Shown here: piece after piece, positions 35,157-44,472 of the stretch
Layout: each line of letters starts with the position of its first letter
Position numbering within the stretch: the stretch's first letter is position 1
Position numbers and translations under genes: made by a program
Source: Mucilaginibacter_A sp041088075
GTDB taxonomy: Bacteria > Bacteroidota > Bacteroidia > Sphingobacteriales > Sphingobacteriaceae
Direction of reading: 5' to 3'
NCBI RefSeq assembly: GCF_041088075.1
Contig: NZ_JBGCVY010000056.1
Coordinates: 31,071 to 95,070, forward strand
Length of the DNA stretch: 64,000 nucleotides
Notes under the pieces: model-generated
Database searches by the model: none
Seen by the model: the letters and a program-made list of their open reading frames with translations, nothing else
What the model was told of the DNA's origin: nothing

Positions 35157-35168
35157 ATAAAAGAAGCA
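35157..35168 (+). repeat. Interspersed motif, long form, intergenic
   Basis: ACCAATTTTTACCCGA followed by TAAAAGAAGCAT: one of the clearest full-length copies, between the palindromic repeat and pyrD. Confidence 0.7.
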
Positions 35169-35228
35169 TTTTATTTTTCGCTTTGATGAAGGTATCTCCC
35201 TTCGGTCAAAATGACAGCGCGGATCTAA

Positions 35229-36281
35229 TCAATTTCCTTTTCTCAGCAACCTCTGATTAATTCTTTTAATCAACCCCGGCCCTTCATAAATAAAACCTGT
35301 ATACAATTGCACCAGCGAAGCACCGGCTTCCAATTTTTCAAAAGCATCTTGTGCCGAATGTATCCCGCCAACACCAATGATTGGAAACGCTTTTCCTGAT
35401 TTTTTGGATAAATATCGGATTACTTCTGTTGATCGTTTGGTTAAAGGTTTGCCGCTTGATCCACCGGTTTCGTTTTTGATTTTTTGCGGAGAAGTTAACC
35501 CTTCTCTGCTGATGGTTGTGTTAGTTGCAATTACGCCTGCAATTCCGCTTTCTTTTACAATTTCGATAATATCATCCAATTGTTCATTGGTCAAATCAGG
35601 CGCGATTTTGAGCAGGATTGGCCGCGAAATATCATTTTTCCGGTTGCGTTGCTGCAAGGTTTGCAATAGTTTTTTTAATGGTTCTTTTTCCTGCAATTCG
35701 CGCAAACCGGGCGTATTCGGCGAGCTTACATTCACCACGAAATAATCAACCACATCAAAAAGCCGGTCGAAACATTTGATATAATCGCTTACCGCATCTT
35801 CATTGGGCGTATTTTTATTTTTGCCGATGTTGCCGCCGATGATTAGGTTTGAGGTGTGAGGTGTGAGGTGTGAGGTGCGATAACGGCGAAGGCGTTCTGC
35901 AACTACATCAACGCCTAAATTATTGAAACCCATGCGGTTAATCAATCCGGCATCTTGCGGCAAACGGAACATTCTTGGTTTTGGGTTTCCGGGTTGCGGC
36001 AAAGGCGTTACCGTTCCAACTTCTACAAAACCAAAACCGAGGTTGGCCATTTCGCCCATCAATTCTCCGTTTTTATCGAAACCGGCGGCCAAACCAACCG
36101 GGTTTTTAAATTTCAAGCCAAAAACTTCCCGTTCTAATTTTGGGTTTTCTATGCTAAAAACAGCACGGCTGATAGCTGCTGCACCCGGAAACTTGTTAAC
36201 ACTTTTCAAACCTGCCGTTACAAAATGGTGTATTTTTTCGGGGTCGAATTGAAAGAAAAGCGGACGGATAAGTTTGTACAT
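35229..36281 (-). CDS. pyrD: Dihydroorotate dehydrogenase (quinone), class 2
   Basis: 350 residues, class 2 by its N-terminal membrane-docking helices (MYKLIRPLFFQFDPEKIHHF) and NPVGLAAGFDKN (near 61), with the FMN barrel motifs IIGGNIGKNK, VVNVSSPNTPGLR (near 185; Ser is the catalytic base) and IGVGGIHSAQDAFEKLEAGA. It makes orotate in pyrimidine synthesis at the inner membrane. An in-frame insertion of about ten residues (TSHLTPHTSN, near 144) is encoded by three tandem GTGAGGT units (35847-35878) and is not expected in the family. Confidence 0.95.
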   Translation of the reverse strand: MYKLIRPLFFQFDPEKIHHFVTAGLKSVNKFPGAAAISRAVFSIENPKLEREVFGLKFKNPVGLAAGFDKNGELMGEMANLGFGFVEVGTVTPLPQPGNPKPRMFRLPQDAGLINRMGFNNLGVDVVAERLRRYRTSHLTPHTSNLIIGGNIGKNKNTPNEDAVSDYIKCFDRLFDVVDYFVVNVSSPNTPGLRELQEKEPLKKLLQTLQQRNRKNDISRPILLKIAPDLTNEQLDDIIEIVKESGIAGVIATNTTISREGLTSPQKIKNETGGSSGKPLTKRSTEVIRYLSKKSGKAFPIIGVGGIHSAQDAFEKLEAGASLVQLYTGFIYEGPGLIKRINQRLLRKGN

Positions 36282-36313
36282 AAAATGCGGATACTGTTTT
36301 TAGCACCTAAAAA

Positions 36314-37336
36314 TCAGTGTAAAATTTTAAAAATTAATTCTTTCATCAGTTCGCCGTTATCGGCTGTTGAATTTACGCCTTTACTTTTTAAATCGTAATC
36401 GCGCAGCAAACTGATGACTTGTAGTGTTTTATTAAAGTTGAAAGTTCGGCTGGCCTGCTCAAAATCTTTTACAAAGTACGGACCAACGCCTAAAGTTTTT
36501 GCCACATTTTGCGGTGATTTATCCGGCAGATAATGAAATTTGAGTACTTTGATAAAGTAATAATTTAAGTTGCCCAAAACCAGCACAAAGGGGTTTGCTT
36601 TTTGGTTGGCTTCAAAATAATTGATGATGCGGTTTGCTTTCAACACATCTTTCCGGCTCAATGCAGTTTGCAATTCAAACACATTGTATTCTTTGCTGAT
36701 GCCGATGTTGTCTTGGATATCTTGCGTCGAAATTTCCTGTCCTGCTGCAACATTCAGCATTAATTTTTCCAGTTCGTTGGCAATCTTGGATAAATCATTT
36801 CCTAAATATTCTGATAACAATGCCGAAGCTTGCGGTTGTATCTTATAATTTTTTGCAGCTACAAATTGTTCTACAAAAGCCGGAACTTTGCTATCGTACA
36901 AAGGCGAAGATTCGAAAACTAAACCATTTTTTTCGATGGCTTTGTACGTTCTTTTGCGCTTGTCAAACTTGCCATACTTGTAACAAAAAACCAAAATTGT
37001 ACTTTTCAGCGGGTTTTCCAAGTAAGCTAAAACCGGGTTGATGTGTTTCTTGTTCTCGTCATCGCTGCCCCACTTCATGTCCTGTGCTTCTTTTACCAGC
37101 ACAATTTGGTAATCGGCCATCATCGGGTAACGTTTTGCCGCGTTGATCACCGCCATCGGGTCGGTATCTTTTCCGTAAAAAACAGTTTGGTTAAAACCAC
37201 GTTCCGCTTCGCTAAGCAACTCATGTTCAATGTAATTGCTCACCTCATCAATAAAATAAGGCTCCTCGCCGTGCAGCAAATACAGCGGTTTCAGTTTCCG
37301 GCTTTTCAGGTCTTTCAGTAGCTCGTTCGCAGTCAT
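36314..37336 (-). CDS. holA: DNA polymerase III subunit delta
   Basis: About 340 residues from ATG 37336 (MTANELLKDLKSRKLKPLYL), preferred over 37381 because family members start there. LLHGEEPYFIDE is the typical first strand and helix, and NKKHINPVLAYLENPLKSTI and FELQTALSRKDVLKAN follow family order. It is the clamp-loader arm that opens the sliding clamp. It is divergent from an HsdR_N protein, a conserved neighbour in Bacteroidota. A motif-like stretch inside (37084) encodes LVKEAQ. Confidence 0.92.
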   Translation of the reverse strand: MTANELLKDLKSRKLKPLYLLHGEEPYFIDEVSNYIEHELLSEAERGFNQTVFYGKDTDPMAVINAAKRYPMMADYQIVLVKEAQDMKWGSDDENKKHINPVLAYLENPLKSTILVFCYKYGKFDKRKRTYKAIEKNGLVFESSPLYDSKVPAFVEQFVAAKNYKIQPQASALLSEYLGNDLSKIANELEKLMLNVAAGQEISTQDIQDNIGISKEYNVFELQTALSRKDVLKANRIINYFEANQKANPFVLVLGNLNYYFIKVLKFHYLPDKSPQNVAKTLGVGPYFVKDFEQASRTFNFNKTLQVISLLRDYDLKSKGVNSTADNGELMKELIFKILH

Positions 37337-37402
37337 ATTTCCAACCGCCAAATTACAAAATCCCTTTAGGTTTGCTGTCAATTATTACCGATTTTCGTGC
37401 CG

Positions 37403-37870
37403 ATGGAACTCCTTTGCCCGCTCAACCTGCCGCCCTACCCTTTCCAAATTACCGAACGCAACAACAAGTTCTTTTTGTTTGATGAGATCCGCAAAAAAAC
37501 TTTGTTGATAACGCCGGAAGAATGGGTGCGCCAACATTTCATCCAATATTTAATATTGCAAAAGAAGTATCCCAAAAGTTTGATCCAATTGGAAGGCGGT
37601 TTGAAACTGAACGGACAGTCCAAACGATCGGATATTTTAATTTTTAATTCGCGAGGAGAAAAAATTTTGCTGGTAGAATGCAAAGCGCCGTCCGTAAAAA
37701 TTACACAAGCTGCGTTTGATCAAATTGCAAGATATAACATTGTTCACCGCGTTCCTTTGCTTGCCGTAACCAATGGATTAGAGCATTTTTATTGCCAAAT
37801 TGATTTTGAGCAGGAGAAATATTTTTTCGTGGATAAATTGCCTGATTATGAAGATTTAAGCCCGAAATAA
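37403..37870 (+). CDS. HsdR N-terminal-like nuclease-fold protein
   Basis: About 155 residues from ATG 37403 (an in-frame GTG two codons earlier is possible). Matches the type I restriction R-subunit N-terminal domain: EEWVRQHFIQYL, the nuclease core SDILIFNSRGEKILLVECKAP (Asp, then ExK), and QIARYNIVHRVPLLAVTNG. The PD-(D/E)xK pattern suggests DNA cleavage or binding. No HsdM or HsdS lies nearby, so it is a stand-alone housekeeping relative beside holA. Confidence 0.88.
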   Translation: MELLCPLNLPPYPFQITERNNKFFLFDEIRKKTLLITPEEWVRQHFIQYLILQKKYPKSLIQLEGGLKLNGQSKRSDILIFNSRGEKILLVECKAPSVKITQAAFDQIARYNIVHRVPLLAVTNGLEHFYCQIDFEQEKYFFVDKLPDYEDLSPK

Positions 37871-37919
37871 CGTAACTTTTTGCAACCAGGTTTCCGTATA
37901 AGAGAAAAACCTAAGTTGT

Positions 37920-38378
37920 ATGACCAATCAACTCAACCTCAATTACCGGAACGCGAATGCCAACTTAAACAAACTTTGGCTTTACAGCAGCATTTTTTTA
38001 TCGGCTTTGGTGCTGGTTACGCTTTGTTCGTCGGTTGCAATTTTACCGGCAGCTTTTTACCTCGGCAATGTGGTGTTGTGCGTATTATTTATCATCGTGG
38101 TTTTTGTTTTCAAATTTAAAAAGAAGCCGGTTGAATTGGTTAAAATCGAAGAAAACCAATTGCAATATTTTTGTCCGATAAAAAAGGAAACGGTTGTGAT
38201 CCCGACCCATGAAATTACCAAAGTAACCACCCAATTTTGCGAATTGCAGATCCATACTTATAACCGCACGCATTGCCTCAACTTAAAAAAAATCAAACAG
38301 GAACAACAACGCTGGGAAATCAAAGAAATGATTAAAAAGTTTGCCGTTGAAAATGAGAAACGGGCTTGTGGGTTTTGA
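37920..38378 (+). CDS. Unknown membrane protein, two helices and a PH-like tail
   Basis: 152 residues. Two hydrophobic segments (about 18-65, LYSSIFLSALVLVTLC and LGNVVLCVLFIIVVFVF), then a soluble part (about 75-150) with ENQLQYFCPIKKETVVIP and EITKVTTQFCELQIHTYN, whose strand pattern resembles bacterial PH domains. No specific function recognised. Confidence 0.65.
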   Translation: MTNQLNLNYRNANANLNKLWLYSSIFLSALVLVTLCSSVAILPAAFYLGNVVLCVLFIIVVFVFKFKKKPVELVKIEENQLQYFCPIKKETVVIPTHEITKVTTQFCELQIHTYNRTHCLNLKKIKQEQQRWEIKEMIKKFAVENEKRACGF

Positions 38379-38394
38379 AACTTATACTTGCTTA

Positions 38395-38592
38395 TCAACT
38401 AACATCTTCCCCGGATTTCATTAACTTGTAATTTCGATAAGCGGCAAACAACAAATAAGAACTGGCAATCAAATTCCAGGTGATAGAAAAACTGTTTTTG
38501 GCAGATTTATTATAAACTGCACTATACAAAGCTTCACCCAAAATTAAAATACCGGCGATTAGGGAAATGTAAAACATGGTTTTAGGCTTCAT
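38395..38592 (-). CDS. Small membrane protein (65 residues)
   Basis: Two hydrophobic helices (YISLIAGILILGEALYSAVY, SITWNLIASSYLLFAAYRNY). Convergent with the preceding gene. No family assigned. Confidence 0.55.
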   Translation of the reverse strand: MKPKTMFYISLIAGILILGEALYSAVYNKSAKNSFSITWNLIASSYLLFAAYRNYKLMKSGEDVS

Positions 38593-38654
38593 ACAAACAT
38601 GTAATTTTTAAATATACCGAAATTACAATTTAATTGTTGCTTAAAATATACCGG

Positions 38655-38666
38655 TAAAAGAAGCAT
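38655..38666 (+). repeat. Interspersed motif next to a palindromic repeat
   Basis: ATACCGGTAAAAGAAGCATT directly precedes the second GTCATTTCGA-type palindrome. Confidence 0.7.
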
Positions 38667-38675
38667 TGTTTTTTG

Positions 38676-38763
38676 TCATTTCGAACAAAGGGAGAAATCT
38701 TCTTTCAACGAGAATTAATACATTTCGCTTCGAATAAGATTTCTCCCTTTGGTCGAAATGACA
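38676..38763. repeat. Palindromic interspersed repeat (GTCATTTCGA type), copy 2
   Basis: GTCATTTCGAACAAAGGGAG and, inverted, CTCCCTTTGGTCGAAATGAC enclose about 45 bases. Same family as 35050 and 56249. Confidence 0.7.
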
Positions 38764-38770
38764 GCAAATA

Positions 38771-39007
38771 TCAACTTTTAAAATACAAGCCAATAACCAT
38801 CAAGGCCAAAGCAAAAAACAAACCTACAAACCATTTGATCATGTCAGTTTTAGCATTAGCCAAATCTTCTTTCGAAGCCAAATGGCTGGTTTTATCCACA
38901 ACTGTTTTATCAACCTTAGCCTCTATGTAAGCCGTCAGACTCTCGGCGGTGTCTTTATCCAGTTTCTCGCTTAACAAAGAGTACAATTGAGTTATACTGA
39001 TATTCAT
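38771..39007 (-). CDS. Small coiled-coil protein with C-terminal membrane helix
   Basis: 78 residues: LYSLLSEKLDKDTAESLTAY, then a heptad-like stretch to DLANAKTDMIKW and a terminal membrane helix (FVGLFFALALMVIGLYF). The layout resembles DUF1640/CCDC90-type proteins. Role unknown. Confidence 0.65.
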   Translation of the reverse strand: MNISITQLYSLLSEKLDKDTAESLTAYIEAKVDKTVVDKTSHLASKEDLANAKTDMIKWFVGLFFALALMVIGLYFKS

Positions 39008-39065
39008 ATTTTTAATATTATTAGCAAGAGACTTCTAATATACAACTAAAATCTTAAAACAATCA

Positions 39066-41852
39066 CTATACCAATCCCGCCAAACCTTCTTCCAGCATTT
39101 TAATTTTGGCTTCGGCATCGGCTTTTTTCTGTTGCTCGTTGGCTACAATTTCGGCTTTGGCATTTTGCACAAAACGTTCGTTGCTTAACTTGGATGTTAC
39201 CGATTTTAGGAAACCTTGCAAGTAAGCCAGTTCTTTTTGGATACGTTCACGTTCTGCTGCTGCATCAATTTGATTGGAAAGTTCGATAAAAAATTCATCT
39301 GTTCCGGCAATAAAATTGGCGGCACCAGCAAGCTTATCTTGGATAAAAGTAACTTCACTTAGATTCCCCAATTTGGATAAAATCGGAACATAAGTTGGAT
39401 AATAAATTTCAAAATTGGATTTGATAGCCAATGGCAAAGCTTCTTTCGGAGAAATCTGTTTTACGTTGCGCGTATTCCTGATTTCGGATACTACTTCTTT
39501 TATCGTACTAATTTCATTGAGCAATTTTAAATTGATTTCTCCGATTTTTGGTTGTTGTGCCACAATGCAACAATCCAATTCAGCGCGTTCTCCAAACAAT
39601 TCATCATGCCATAATTCTTCGGTCAAAAAAGGCATAAAAGGATGGACAATCTTTAAAATATTTTCAAAAAAACCAACGGTTGCTTTATAAGTTGAAGCAT
39701 CAATTGGCTGCTGATAAACCGGTTTTACCATTTCCAAGTACCAGGCGCAGAAATCGTCCCAGACCAACTTGTACGTTGTTATCAACGCTTCCGATAAACG
39801 GTATTGTTTAAAGTTTTCATCAATCTCCGTTAAAGCCTGGTTAAAACGACTTTGGAACCAAGCAATCGCAGTTTGATTTGGATTGGACAATTGTGCATCA
39901 ACTTCCCAGCCTTTTACCAACCGAAAAGCGTTCCAGATTTTGTTGGCGAAATTTCTTCCCTGCTCACAATGACTTTCATCAAACATCAAATCGTTTCCGG
40001 CCGGAGAAGAAAAAAGCATCCCAACACGAACACCGTCGGCACCATATTTCTCAATTAAGTCCAGTGGGTCAGGAGAATTGCCTAAAGATTTAGACATTTT
40101 TCGACCCAATTTATCGCGTACAATTCCCGTTAAATAAACATTTTTAAAAGGTGCTTCGTGCTTAAATTCATATCCGGCCATGATCATCCGCGCTACCCAG
40201 AAAAACAGGATTTCGGGCGCAGTTACCAAATCATTGGTTGGATAATAATATTGTAGATCGGCATTGCCCATGCTGTTTTTACCACTAAAAAATTGGGAGT
40301 CGAAAACAGAAATCGGCCAAAGCCATGAAGAAAACCAGGTATCAACTACATCTTCATCCTGAGTTAAGTCGGAAAGTCCGAAAGTTGGAAAGTCAGAAAG
40401 AGGACTATCAGCCTTCCAGCCTTCGGGTCTTTCTGTCTTCCGGTCTTCCCGACTTCCTAACTTTCGGACTTCCTCCAAAGCTTCTTCGCGGGTTTTGGCC
40501 ACCACAAATTGTCCGTTTGGCAAGTACCAGGCCGGGATCTGCTGGCCCCACCACAATTGCCGGCTGATGCACCAATCTTTCACGTTTTCCATCCAATACT
40601 TGTAGGTATTGATGAATTTATCTGGAATGAGTTTTACTTCTCCGTTTAAAACACAATCCAAAGCCGGCCCGGCCATTTCTTCCATTTTGCAAAACCATTG
40701 CATGGAAAGTTTGGGTTCGATTACGGCATCCGTCCGTTCCGAAAAACCAATTTGCGATTTGTATTCTTCTACTTTTTCCAGTGCTCCGGCTTCTTCTAAA
40801 ACCTTGGCGATTTCTTTTCGCGCAGTAAAACGGTCTTTGCCGACTAAAATTTCCGCTTTTTCGTTCAGCGTTCCGTCATCGTTTAAAATATCTATCACTG
40901 GCAAATGGTGTTTCAGGCCGAGGTTGTAATCGTTCAAATCGTGTGCTGGCGTAACTTTTAAACAACCAGTCCCAAATTCCATCTCCACGTATTCATCGGT
41001 GATAATGGGGATTTCCCGATTAATCAACGGGATCACCACTTTTTTGCCGATAAAAGAAGCATAGCGTTCATCATTTGGGTTGATGCAAATCGCCGCATCG
41101 GCCATAATGGTTTCGGGGCGGGTGGTGGCAACGGTGAGGAAGTCGGGAAGCTGGGAAGTCCGAAAGTCCGAAAGTTCACTTTCCGTCGCTGCATCTTTCT
41201 GGCTTTCGGTCTTTCCGTCTTTCTGACTTTCCGACTCAACTACCTCATAACTAATATAATACAACTTCTGGTTCACTTCTTTGCGGATCACTTCTTCATC
41301 AGAAACAGCCGTTTTTCCTTGTGGGTCCCAATTGACCATGCGTACACCGCGGTAAATCCAGCCTTTTTTGTACAGGTGGATAAAAGTGTCAATTACGCCT
41401 TCGCTCATTTCTGGGTCCATGGTAAAACGCGTCCGGTCCCAATCGCAACTGGCGCCTAATTTTTTTAATTGTTCCAAAATAATACCGCCGTATTTCTCCT
41501 TCCATTCCCAAGCATAATCCAGAAACTCTGCGCGGGTGAGGTCTTTTTTGGCGATGCCACGTTCTTTCAGCATGGCCACAACTTTCGCTTCGGTAGCGAT
41601 GGAAGCATGGTCTGTCCCCGGAACCCAACACGCATTTTTGCCCTGCATCCGCGCCCTTCTGATCAAAACATCCTGAATGGTATTGTTGAGCATGTGGCCC
41701 ATATGCAAAACGCCGGTTACGTTTGGCGGCGGGATGACGATGGTATAAGGTTCGCGGCCATCAGGAACGGACTTAAAAAAGCCGTGTTCCATCCAATACT
41801 GGTACCATTTATTTTCGGTTTCTTTCGGGTTATATTTTGTTGGGATTTGCAC
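39066..41852 (-). CDS. valS: Valyl-tRNA synthetase with two in-frame repeat-derived insertions
   Basis: 928 residues. Class I signatures: VLHMGHMLNNTIQD (HIGH motif, near 50), GTDHASIATE, the editing domain with TVATTRPETIMADAA, GRKMSKSLGNSPDP (KMSKS) and a C-terminal coiled coil. It charges tRNA-Val. Two segments look foreign: ESESQKDGKTESQKDAATES with its continuation to PDF (near 205-237) just before the editing-domain TTRPET, and REDRKTERPEGWKADSPLSD with its flanks (near 465-495) just before LTQDEDVVDTWFSSW. Both are encoded by GTCCGAAAGTC-type repeats. Both lie at the edges of conserved blocks, so they probably form tolerated loops. Confidence 0.96.
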   Translation of the reverse strand: MQIPTKYNPKETENKWYQYWMEHGFFKSVPDGREPYTIVIPPPNVTGVLHMGHMLNNTIQDVLIRRARMQGKNACWVPGTDHASIATEAKVVAMLKERGIAKKDLTRAEFLDYAWEWKEKYGGIILEQLKKLGASCDWDRTRFTMDPEMSEGVIDTFIHLYKKGWIYRGVRMVNWDPQGKTAVSDEEVIRKEVNQKLYYISYEVVESESQKDGKTESQKDAATESELSDFRTSQLPDFLTVATTRPETIMADAAICINPNDERYASFIGKKVVIPLINREIPIITDEYVEMEFGTGCLKVTPAHDLNDYNLGLKHHLPVIDILNDDGTLNEKAEILVGKDRFTARKEIAKVLEEAGALEKVEEYKSQIGFSERTDAVIEPKLSMQWFCKMEEMAGPALDCVLNGEVKLIPDKFINTYKYWMENVKDWCISRQLWWGQQIPAWYLPNGQFVVAKTREEALEEVRKLGSREDRKTERPEGWKADSPLSDFPTFGLSDLTQDEDVVDTWFSSWLWPISVFDSQFFSGKNSMGNADLQYYYPTNDLVTAPEILFFWVARMIMAGYEFKHEAPFKNVYLTGIVRDKLGRKMSKSLGNSPDPLDLIEKYGADGVRVGMLFSSPAGNDLMFDESHCEQGRNFANKIWNAFRLVKGWEVDAQLSNPNQTAIAWFQSRFNQALTEIDENFKQYRLSEALITTYKLVWDDFCAWYLEMVKPVYQQPIDASTYKATVGFFENILKIVHPFMPFLTEELWHDELFGERAELDCCIVAQQPKIGEINLKLLNEISTIKEVVSEIRNTRNVKQISPKEALPLAIKSNFEIYYPTYVPILSKLGNLSEVTFIQDKLAGAANFIAGTDEFFIELSNQIDAAAERERIQKELAYLQGFLKSVTSKLSNERFVQNAKAEIVANEQQKKADAEAKIKMLEEGLAGLV
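40372..40470. repeat. GTCCGAAAGTC-type repeat inside valS, copy 1
   Basis: Alternating GTCGGAAAGTCCGAAAGT and CTTCCGGTCTTCCC units form an imperfect palindrome that is translated in frame within valS. Confidence 0.65.
41133..41243. repeat. GTCCGAAAGTC-type repeat inside valS, copy 2
   Basis: GGAAGTCCGAAAGTCCGAAA on one side and GGTCTTTCCGTCTTTCTGAC on the other. Same type of repeat as at 40372, again in frame. Confidence 0.65.
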
Positions 41853-42204
41853 AATATAAAAATCAGGGTAAATTATTTTATCAAAAATAGGCTTTAAGGC
41901 TGATTTTTGAAGAAAGTGGTTGGATAAAAAAACACCGATAAAAGAAGCATCCGGAAAACAAAATTTAACAAGCTTTTACGGATAACAATATCTTTACAAT
42001 TAAAAGGAAAGCTTGTTGAAATGTTTAATTTGATGGCAACACTTGAAGAAAAGTCAAAAGCTGCTGTAATTTAACGGGTTAAGAAATCAACACCAATTTT
42101 ATGCCGATAAAAGAAGCATCCGAAATTTGCAAATACTTCTTTTATCAACCTTTTTTATGCCGTATATTTAACATTTAATTAAAACAGAAACTAAATTTTT
42201 AAAG
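41853..42204. other. Intergenic region with three motif copies
   Basis: About 350 bases between divergent valS and pepO. Motif copies at 41939 (+), 42108 (+, preceded by CACCAATTTTATGCCGA) and 42133 (-, ACTTCTTTTATC). The 42108 and 42133 copies face each other and could form a weak hairpin. No gene seen. Confidence 0.55.
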
Positions 42205-44268
42205 ATGAATTTGAAGTACTCAGGATTGGCCATTACCAGTGCCGTTTTGTTTTCTATCGGTGCCATGGCCGGAAACGGCGAGCCGGTAAAAGGCGGAAAA
42301 CCGGTTCCGCCAAAAAAGTTTATTGACCGTGCCAACATGGATTTGGCTGTAAAACCGGGCGACAATTTTTTTGAATACGCCAACGGCACCTGGCTTAAAA
42401 ACAACGAAATCCCGGCCAAGGAAACCCGTTGGGGAAGTTTTAACGTGCTGCGCGATTTCAACATCAATGCCGTTAAAACACTGCTAAACAAAGCAGAAGC
42501 CGATAAAAACGCAGCACCGGGTTCCATCGAAAAACGCGTTGGCGATTTTTATGCTGCCGCGATGGACAGCGTAACCATCGAAAAATTGGGCTACACGCCT
42601 ATCAAACCGGAACTGGATAAAATCAGCCGGATTACAGACTTGAACGGGGTTTTAAATGAAGTGGCCGTGATGCGTACTACCGGCATTGCTTCGCCGCTGT
42701 TTGGTTTTTATGTGGGTCAGGACAGCAAAAATGTAAACAAGATGATTGTGCATTTGAGCCAGGGCGGCACCTCTTTGCCCGACCGCGATTACTACTTGAA
42801 AAACGATGCCCGCACGCAAAAAATCCAGTCGGCGTACAAAAATTACATTGTTACCTTATTTACGTTGACCGGAACCGACCAGGCAACGGCCCAAAAAAAT
42901 GCCGAAACTATTTTTGGTATCGAAAAAGCATTGGCAACCGCACAAATGAGCCGTGTTGAAATGCGCGACCCGCAAAAAACCTACAATAAATTTGCCGTTT
43001 CGGGTTTCAGCCAAACCACGCCCGATTTAAACTGGAACGATTTGATGGCCAAAATGAAAGTGAAAGGCCAGGATTCTATTGTGGTTAATAACCCGAAATT
43101 TTTTACCGATGAAGATGCTTTATTAAAAGCCACACCTTTAAACGATTGGAAAACTTATTTGCAATGGAATACATTGAAAGGTTCTGCCTCTTACTTAAGT
43201 TCCCCTTTTGTTAAGGCTCAATTTGCTTTTAGCCAGGTATTGTCTGGCCAAAAAGTACAAACACCAAGATGGCAACGGATGTCATCTTTAACAGATGGCG
43301 CCATTGGCGAATTGCTGGGACAACTGTATGTAAAAGAATATTTTACGCCGGAAGCGAAAGCAAGGATGACGGAACTGGTGGCCAACCTGCGCAAAGCTTT
43401 TGAAATCCGCATCAATAAATTGGATTGGATGAGCGACGTAACCAAGAAAAAAGCAATCGAAAAACTGCATGCTTTTACGCCTAAAATCGGTTACCCGGAC
43501 AAATGGAAAAACTATAGTGGACTGGTAGTCAACAGAAATACGTTTTTTCAGAATGTAAAAAACTCTGACATTTGGGACTATAACGAAATGATCGGCTTTT
43601 TAGGCAAACCGGTTGACCGTAGCCGTTGGGGAATGACGCCGCCGACAGTCAACGCTTACTACAACCCAGTGATGAACGAAATCGTTTTCCCGGCTGGGAT
43701 TTTACAGTTTCCTTTCTTCGACCCAAAAGCAGATGATGCCGTAAACTATGGTGGAATTGGTGCGGTAATCGGCCACGAAATGTCGCACGGTTTTGACGAC
43801 CAGGGGAGCCAGTACGATAAAGACGGCACGTTGCGCAACTGGTGGACCGCCGAAGACCGCAAAAAGTTTGACGCCAAAACAGCCGCGTTGGCCAAGCAGT
43901 TCAGCGATTACACCATTTTAGACAGCATCCACTTAAACGGAAGACTGACTTTGGGCGAAAACATTGGCGATTTGGGCGGCTTAAACGTAGCTTACACGGC
44001 TTTTAAACTGACTAAGCAAGGCCAGGGCAATGAAAAAATTGACGGCTTTACACCCGATCAACGTTTCTTCCTTTCCTGGGCACAAGTTTGGCGAGGAAAA
44101 ATTTTACCGGAATCGGCCGCACAACAAGTGGTAGTTGACCCACATTCGCCGGAGCAGTTCCGTGCCATTGGCGCGCCTGTAAACATGGATGCCTGGTACA
44201 CGGCGTTCGATGTAAAACCCGGTGATAAATTGTACAAGAAACCGGAAGACCGGATTCGGATTTGGTAG
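42205..44268 (+). CDS. M13-family metallopeptidase (neprilysin/PepO-like), secreted
   Basis: 687 residues with a signal peptide (MNLKYSGLAITSAVLFSIGA). Zinc site HEMSH in GHEMSHGFDDQG (near 526-530), third ligand Glu in ENIGDLGG (near 585), substrate-binding NAYYNP (near 484) and the C-terminal GDKLYKKPEDRIRIW with the conserved W. It cleaves peptides up to about 40 residues outside the cytoplasm (family knowledge). Single-gene transcript with its own terminator. Confidence 0.95.
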   Translation: MNLKYSGLAITSAVLFSIGAMAGNGEPVKGGKPVPPKKFIDRANMDLAVKPGDNFFEYANGTWLKNNEIPAKETRWGSFNVLRDFNINAVKTLLNKAEADKNAAPGSIEKRVGDFYAAAMDSVTIEKLGYTPIKPELDKISRITDLNGVLNEVAVMRTTGIASPLFGFYVGQDSKNVNKMIVHLSQGGTSLPDRDYYLKNDARTQKIQSAYKNYIVTLFTLTGTDQATAQKNAETIFGIEKALATAQMSRVEMRDPQKTYNKFAVSGFSQTTPDLNWNDLMAKMKVKGQDSIVVNNPKFFTDEDALLKATPLNDWKTYLQWNTLKGSASYLSSPFVKAQFAFSQVLSGQKVQTPRWQRMSSLTDGAIGELLGQLYVKEYFTPEAKARMTELVANLRKAFEIRINKLDWMSDVTKKKAIEKLHAFTPKIGYPDKWKNYSGLVVNRNTFFQNVKNSDIWDYNEMIGFLGKPVDRSRWGMTPPTVNAYYNPVMNEIVFPAGILQFPFFDPKADDAVNYGGIGAVIGHEMSHGFDDQGSQYDKDGTLRNWWTAEDRKKFDAKTAALAKQFSDYTILDSIHLNGRLTLGENIGDLGGLNVAYTAFKLTKQGQGNEKIDGFTPDQRFFLSWAQVWRGKILPESAAQQVVVDPHSPEQFRAIGAPVNMDAWYTAFDVKPGDKLYKKPEDRIRIW

Positions 44269-44296
44269 GTTGATTCGAAATTTATTGGGATAAACG

Positions 44297-44330
44297 AAGC
44301 CCGTAATCTTTGGATTGCGGGCTTTTTTAT
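44297..44330 (+). terminator. Terminator of the M13 peptidase gene
   Basis: AGCCCGTAATC (44298-44308) pairs with GATTGCGGGCT (44313-44323) with one G-T pair, followed by a run of T. Confidence 0.85.
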
Positions 44331-44472
44331 TGTCTAACTTTATATTTGTTATTGTAAGAATTGGATTTTAAGGCATTCATAATAAAACCTAATTTAAACA
44401 GCAACCAAATTTTACCCTTTAAAAGAAGCATTCATAAACCATCAACAAATCTCACGTATCAAATCAAGCTAA

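Noticed and set aside
37403..37870. Restriction-modification system from the HsdR_N protein
   Set aside because: Only 155 residues, no HsdM/HsdS or helicase nearby. It is a stand-alone domain usually found beside holA.
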